A stretch of DNA of 64,000 nt. Origin: Cristatella mucedo. Taxonomy: Eukaryota; Bryozoa; Phylactolaemata; Cristatellidae. Positions within the stretch are counted from its first letter, which is position 1. Each line of letters opens with the position of its first letter. The translations under genes were made by a program, and so were the position numbers. The notes beneath the pieces were generated by a model. That model worked only from the letters and a program-made list of their open reading frames with translations. It searched no databases and was not told the origin of the DNA. The DNA is taken from contig WPIO01000064.1 in the NCBI GenBank assembly GCA_009760855.2, forward strand, positions 1,352,001-1,416,000, written 5' to 3'. This document shows, piece after piece, positions 59,440 to 64,000 of the stretch.

Positions 59440-60318
59440 GTATTACTTGGAAAGCGGATTGTCTGAAGCCCAAAATGGGCTTGGCCAGCATATCTTGTTT
59501 AGCTTTTTCTCAAAATACAGGCGTCTTCCGTTTTTGTCTTTCACAAGACAACCATTTTGGCAGGCCAGTTAAGTCAGCTTGCTGTCTGCTATTTAATACC
59601 GTAAAAGTGTATAGCAGAATAGATAAGAAGACCTCAGAGTCAAGCTGGTCAACGCATTTTCAGCGTCGGGATTACACCTCTGACTCTCTGCTACTATGTC
59701 CTCTTACAGGTCTACTAAGACTCTTCCACTTTACCCAGTACACAGCTCTGCACCTGGGGATGCAGTAGTGAACGTAGCAGATGCTAAAGAATGCCACTTC
59801 TTCCCGAACTGCACCGACTCTCTATCAGGCAGCGTATGAATACTTTCTGCCGCTCACTTATAGATCCATGCGCTTACTACGGCATACTTATCCAAAATTC
59901 TTCTTAATTTGGCTTGACATCGTACCACCTGCTCTTCTGACTCAAGTCAGTTAGCTGCGATTCTAAGCAAATTCAAAACCTTGTGTGACCGTCCCGTCAG
60001 ATCTTATTCTCGTGGGCCTTGAAATGCAGTTCGACTAAAGTCAAAACATACCCTCAATTGACAAAATTTAAAAATAAGCTATACATTTTTTTTGTCTTTA
60101 CAGTATTTTTTCCATCCATGTTGCTTATCGAGTTCGTCCTTTTGTTTACAGCACGCATTGTATCACTAACCAATTCGGTTGCTTCGTTTCCAGCAAATGG
60201 AAAAGGCCTAGAAAGAGATTAAGTTCCCTTGATGCGCCATTCCGAAAATGTAAAGCGCCTAGAAGGAGATTGAGTTCTCTGAAAGCGCTATGTCAAATGT
60301 ATTGTATTTGTTATTATT
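59440..60318 (+). pseudogene. Degenerate L2-like LINE with doubled 3' stem-loop
   Basis: MGLASISCLAFSQNTGVFRF corresponds to IGSASISPVESARNLGVIFQ. The rest of the RT domain is decayed. Two successive copies of the stem-loop region occur at about 60205-60240 and 60249-60292. Confidence 0.75.
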
Positions 60319-60359
60319 ATAGCAGTCTTATCATAAAAATAGCTATAATATAATACATC

Positions 60360-60455
60360 TGTTATAGGACTCTTGGAGAGCTCAATCTCTTTCTTGGCAC
60401 TTCATATTTACTACAAAGGAAGCGTGATCGAATGGTTAGCTGTAGCACGCTTAAC
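60360..60455 (-). mobile_element. 3' end of L2-like LINE (outer copy, left part)
   Basis: Minus-strand stem-loop remnant and UTR (AGGAAGCGTGATCGAATGG) broken by the inner copy; continues at 61009. Confidence 0.8.
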
Positions 60456-61008
60456 AATAATAATAATAATGCACTTGCTAGAGTGCCCTCAGAGAACTCA
60501 ATCTCTTTCTAGGCGCTTTACATTTGCTGCAAAGGGAAACGCGATTAAATGTTGAGTAATATCACGCTTGATAAACAACATGAATAACATGGTTCAGGGT
60601 GACATGCACAGGGTCAGCATGCAAATGTGGTTAGTGGCAGCATGCACAGTGTCAGCACACATAAGCACATCAAGGACGAATCACAGAGACCCACCAAATG
60701 CTGTCCTAAATAAGTGTGTTTTAAAGTTCTTTTTAAATGTGGTCAAGTCAGGGGATGTTCTGACGCAAGTCGGGAGGGAGCTCCACGCTTCGGGAGCATA
60801 CGAAGTAAATGCACGGTTTCCAAAGTATTCTAGGTTTGTACGAGGTATTGGTAAACTGTTGGATTCCGAAAAGCGGGTGGTACTATGCTTGGCCTGGTGA
60901 GGGAGTAGATCTGAGAGATAGGCTTTAGCCAAAGAATGAAGTGACCTAAAACTGAGCGACAAAATCTTGAAGTCGATCCGTTGCATGGCTGGTAGCCAGT
61001 GCAAGCAT
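60456..61008 (-). mobile_element. Younger L2-like LINE inserted in the outer copy
   Basis: (AAT)n tail at 60456, intact stem-loop and UTR, then RT C-terminal domain to TAGCCAGTGCAAGC. Sequence is much closer to the intact family than its host. Confidence 0.87.
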
Positions 61009-61975
61009 AGCATGGTTCCAGGTGATATGCACAGAGTCACCTTGCAAATATGGTTAGTGGCAGCGTGCACAGTGCCAGCACGCATAGGCTCATAAAGAAA
61101 CAACCATGTGGACCCCCTAAATGCTGTAGCAAGTAGATGTGCTTTTACTTTCGTTTTAAATGTGATCAAGCCAGGGGATGTTGCGATGCCAGTCGAAAGT
61201 TAGTTCCAGGCTTTGGTAGCATATGAACTAAAGGCACTGTGTCCAAATGATTTGAGGTTTGTAAGAGGTATAGATAAACTATCAGACTCCGAAAGTGTGT
61301 GACGCTATGCTTGTCCTGAGGGGTACATCTGACAGGTAGGCTGGAGCCACAAAAAGAGGAGACCTAGAAGTGAGTGGCAGAATATTGAGGGCGATGCGTT
61401 GCTTAAGTGGGAGCTAGTACAAGTCGGCGATAATTGGTGTGATGTGGCAACTGCGACGCTCACGACAAGCAAGCCTAGCTGCCGAGTTCTGCTTCAGCTG
61501 CAAGCGCCTGATTGTACAGGCCAGTAGACCAGCGAGCAGTGAATAACAGAAGTCGAGATGAGATGTCACAAATGCTTGCATATATTTAGATGTGGTATAC
61601 CTGTCTAAATAATCCAAAATTTTAGCAATTTCATGTATCTGAAAGTAAGCAGACTTGACTGTGAAGCTGACTAGGTTGTCTAATGAAAGGTCACTTTGGA
61701 ACAGGACAACTAGATTTCGAACAGGACGCATGCTGTCAGAGCCAATAGTGAGCGTTCACCTTTCCAATTTCTGAATCATACTTGATTCGCCCATTACTGG
61801 TAAGTTAGTTTTACGTTCATTCAACTTTAGAAATTGTGCTGCCGTCCATGTATGGATGTCATCAATACATGCAGCCATGGTCTTATCACTATAATTATGG
61901 AACTGCAAGGCCACTAATGACCGTTTGCTGTCGTTATCTGGCATGGATTGCACGCTTATTCGACATGCATTTTAG
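61009..61975 (-). pseudogene. L2-like LINE (outer copy, main part)
   Basis: Resumes in the 3' UTR (CATGGTTCCAGGTGATATGC), then the RT C-terminal domain (LDFCYSLLAGLLACTIRRLQ; SDLSLDNLVSFTVKSAYFQI) and upstream CIDDIHTWTAAQFLKLN near 61870. Many stops. Confidence 0.83.
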
Positions 61976-61979
61976 ATAG

Positions 61980-63550
61980 CGTTCATTGATCACAATTTTA
62001 GCCTGCTCCAAATGAATGAAAGGGCCCGCGCTTACAAATGATTATTTTAGGGTGATACGATAGCAAAGCAGCTTACCGGTTTTCGCGATCACTTGCCTGC
62101 CTTCTATAGGCTTCTATGAGCTAGTTGCACGAGCACACCTGAACCGAAAGAGTCTGAGGTTAACATTGAGTTATGTAGCCTCTCCAAACCACTCTTGCTC
62201 TGCCTTTCTTACAGACTACGATTGGTCAGCAGGATTCTAATTACGGCCTACTGACAGCCGCAGCTTTTCCTATGCCCACGGAAATTGATTCGCTGTCAAA
62301 TCAATTCCTCAGTAACCAGCGAAATGGATAATGATGCAATCCCAGCTTCAAAGGCCGAAGCGGCCCAGTCAGGCGCTACACCGGCTTCAATTATTTGTGA
62401 AAATAAGAATCGCGGGAAAATTCTCGCTGTAGCAACTCCTCGGCAGCCAAAGCAAGGCAGCCGGAGCCCTGCCACTTTTCGACGTTTGAACTACACTACA
62501 AAGGAAACGATCTACGAGGATTTGTCACGATGAATGATTGTTCATCGACAGACAGCCAAGCGGAGGGCCAAGAGACCATGACCTTGGAGCCTCATTGCTT
62601 TATGTATTACCAGAGCGGAGGCATCGAAGTAAAGTAATAATAACTTTAAGGTTAGATGATCAAACAGCCTCATTTATATGTTAGCAGAAGAGCCTGAACG
62701 GCTACCACTCTGCTTGCAGTTGGCCATGAAAGATTGCTTGCTGCAAGACTAAACCCACGTGACCTTGATCGTGAAGTGACAGCATGCCTGAGCTAAGAGG
62801 GGGATAGAATGTGCTAGAAAAGACGGCAGGAAGAAAATTTGAGGAGACTATAGAATCACCCTCAGTTCTGGCAGAGACCAACTCATCCAACCGCCTCAGC
62901 GCTTAGACGGGCGCTTGGAAGCTCGAGACGTGACGCGATGCGACCTGCTGACGTCGGCCGCCAACATGCAGCGGCGGCCCAATACCTACTGTGACTGGCC
63001 TAGCTGAACCACCCCGGGCCAGTCGCGATAGTTTCAAGCCACTATGCAGCACCAGTCGCCACGGGTTGGAAGGAAGGAAGGAAAGAGGCAGAAAAAAATG
63101 GAGAGCGAATGTCGCTTCGAACGACCTCAGCTTATTTCGACGGCAGCTAGAGATGCCTGATGAGAGAGCAATGAAGCCCGGTACGCCACGCTAGCGGGTC
63201 CGCTCATCCGACTTCCGCTCCAAACCATGCCTGCACTCGGGATCACCTCGCAGCCATCGTTCGCTGGTGACAACGTCACGTCCAGCCCATTAGAGCTTTA
63301 CTGTGGGCAGATTTTTAAAGTTGCGAACAAAGGCTTCGCAAGCGACGAGATTGTTCCGTTGAACTCCTCCTCCTCCTCTTTCGCAGCACAAAGAGTTCAA
63401 TCGGAATCGACTTTTCGCCATTTAGTCCGAGTTGCCTTATTAAGGCCTTCAACTCAGGGAGCGGCCTCGGGGGGGCGGGCGGGGGAGGCGCCGGAGAAGA
63501 GTTCATTTCCTTCATTTTCTACCTCTACCTTTACCGCGACCGGTGATCGT
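61980..63550. other. No gene recognised
   Basis: Frames at 62285-62533 and 63227-63685 are open, but the first has no known domain and the second ends in the TC microsatellite. Confidence 0.4.
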
Positions 63551-63559
63551 GCTCTGCAT

Positions 63560-63560
<1 letters not shown>

Positions 63561-63652
<92 letters not shown>
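63561..63652. repeat. (TC)n microsatellite
   Basis: About 92 bases of pure CT. Confidence 0.98.
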
Positions 63653-63654
<2 letters not shown>

Positions 63655-63946
63655 ACAATCAGTGGCACCTCGCACCGTAGGTTAGCAGGCGAAAGTGATG
63701 CGCTAGCAAGCTCCCGACTCTACCTACGCTCAATTACCGTAATCCATTGTGCTCCATGCTCCACGCTCCGGCCTACTGAGAAATCCGGCCGAGTTGTCGC
63801 GGCTGACGCGAGTCTCGCTTGGCTTGATCGCCTTCCAATCCAAGAACTCAGCCGCGGATTTCCATGCTGCTAAAGGATCTACGATGCGCTCCTGGTGGGG
63901 AAGTTGCATCCGCTCACCTATCCACCATCGGACAAGTATCGGGTAT

Positions 63947-64000
63947 GCATATCCAGTAATCGGTATCCAGTATCGGCATATCCAGTAATCGGTATCCAGT
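63947..64000 (+). repeat. 29-base tandem repeat running off the window
   Basis: GCATATCCAGTAATCGGTAT and nine more bases, then the same unit again, cut by the window end after 25 bases. Confidence 0.85.

Noticed and set aside
62285..62533. 82-codon plus-strand frame
   Set aside because: Open but without recognisable domain, splice context or conservation clue.

Overview
The window looks like nuclear DNA of an invertebrate animal. It holds one split gene with GT-AG introns, and a dense layer of L2/CR1-like LINEs, tRNA-derived SINEs, hAT and pogo/Tigger DNA transposons, a Ty3/gypsy remnant and long microsatellites. No bacterial-style operon, rRNA gene or CRISPR array is visible. The species cannot be named from sequence alone. 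The one host gene belongs to a class (Gyc88E / GCY-31-type soluble guanylate cyclases) known from invertebrates.

Host gene: on the minus strand, from the ATG at 56793 to the stop at 44929, I can assemble a complete ten-exon soluble guanylate cyclase of 620 residues. All exon phases agree. It runs H-NOX heme domain, H-NOBA/PAS region, coiled coil, then class III cyclase domain. An AATAAA follows about 105 bases after the stop. One intron is GC-AG, and the usual transition-state Asn of the cyclase is Ser. The 44-50 kb part is GC-rich, unlike the AT-rich repeat-filled remainder.

Mobile DNA, left to right: 0-5.6 kb holds an old L2 copy, a SINE and an L2 split by another L2. 8.3-10.1 kb is a longer L2. 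10.13-13.06 kb is a hAT element with target duplication, itself split by an L2. 14.2-15.7 kb is the best-preserved L2 reverse transcriptase, followed by an orphan L2 endonuclease domain on the other strand. 18.3-23.1 kb is a Ty3/gypsy reverse transcriptase broken by a pogo element, a ~290-base unknown insert and a hAT element, the pogo and hAT with recognisable ends. 24-28.5 kb holds an L2 and a second pogo element split by another L2. 29.5-31.3 kb is a second LINE family. 34-36 kb has an L2 interrupted by a SINE. 38.8-40.2 kb is an element with GGACAT-rich inverted ends and a pogo-type MITE inside. 40.7-43.8, 52.5-53.7, 55.2-55.6 and 58.5-62 kb carry further LINE and SINE relics, including one L2 inside another.

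The LINE copies share a 3' stem-loop plus (ATT)n tail. At least two SINEs carry the same tail, suggesting the L2 machinery mobilised them. No host gene other than the cyclase could be supported.
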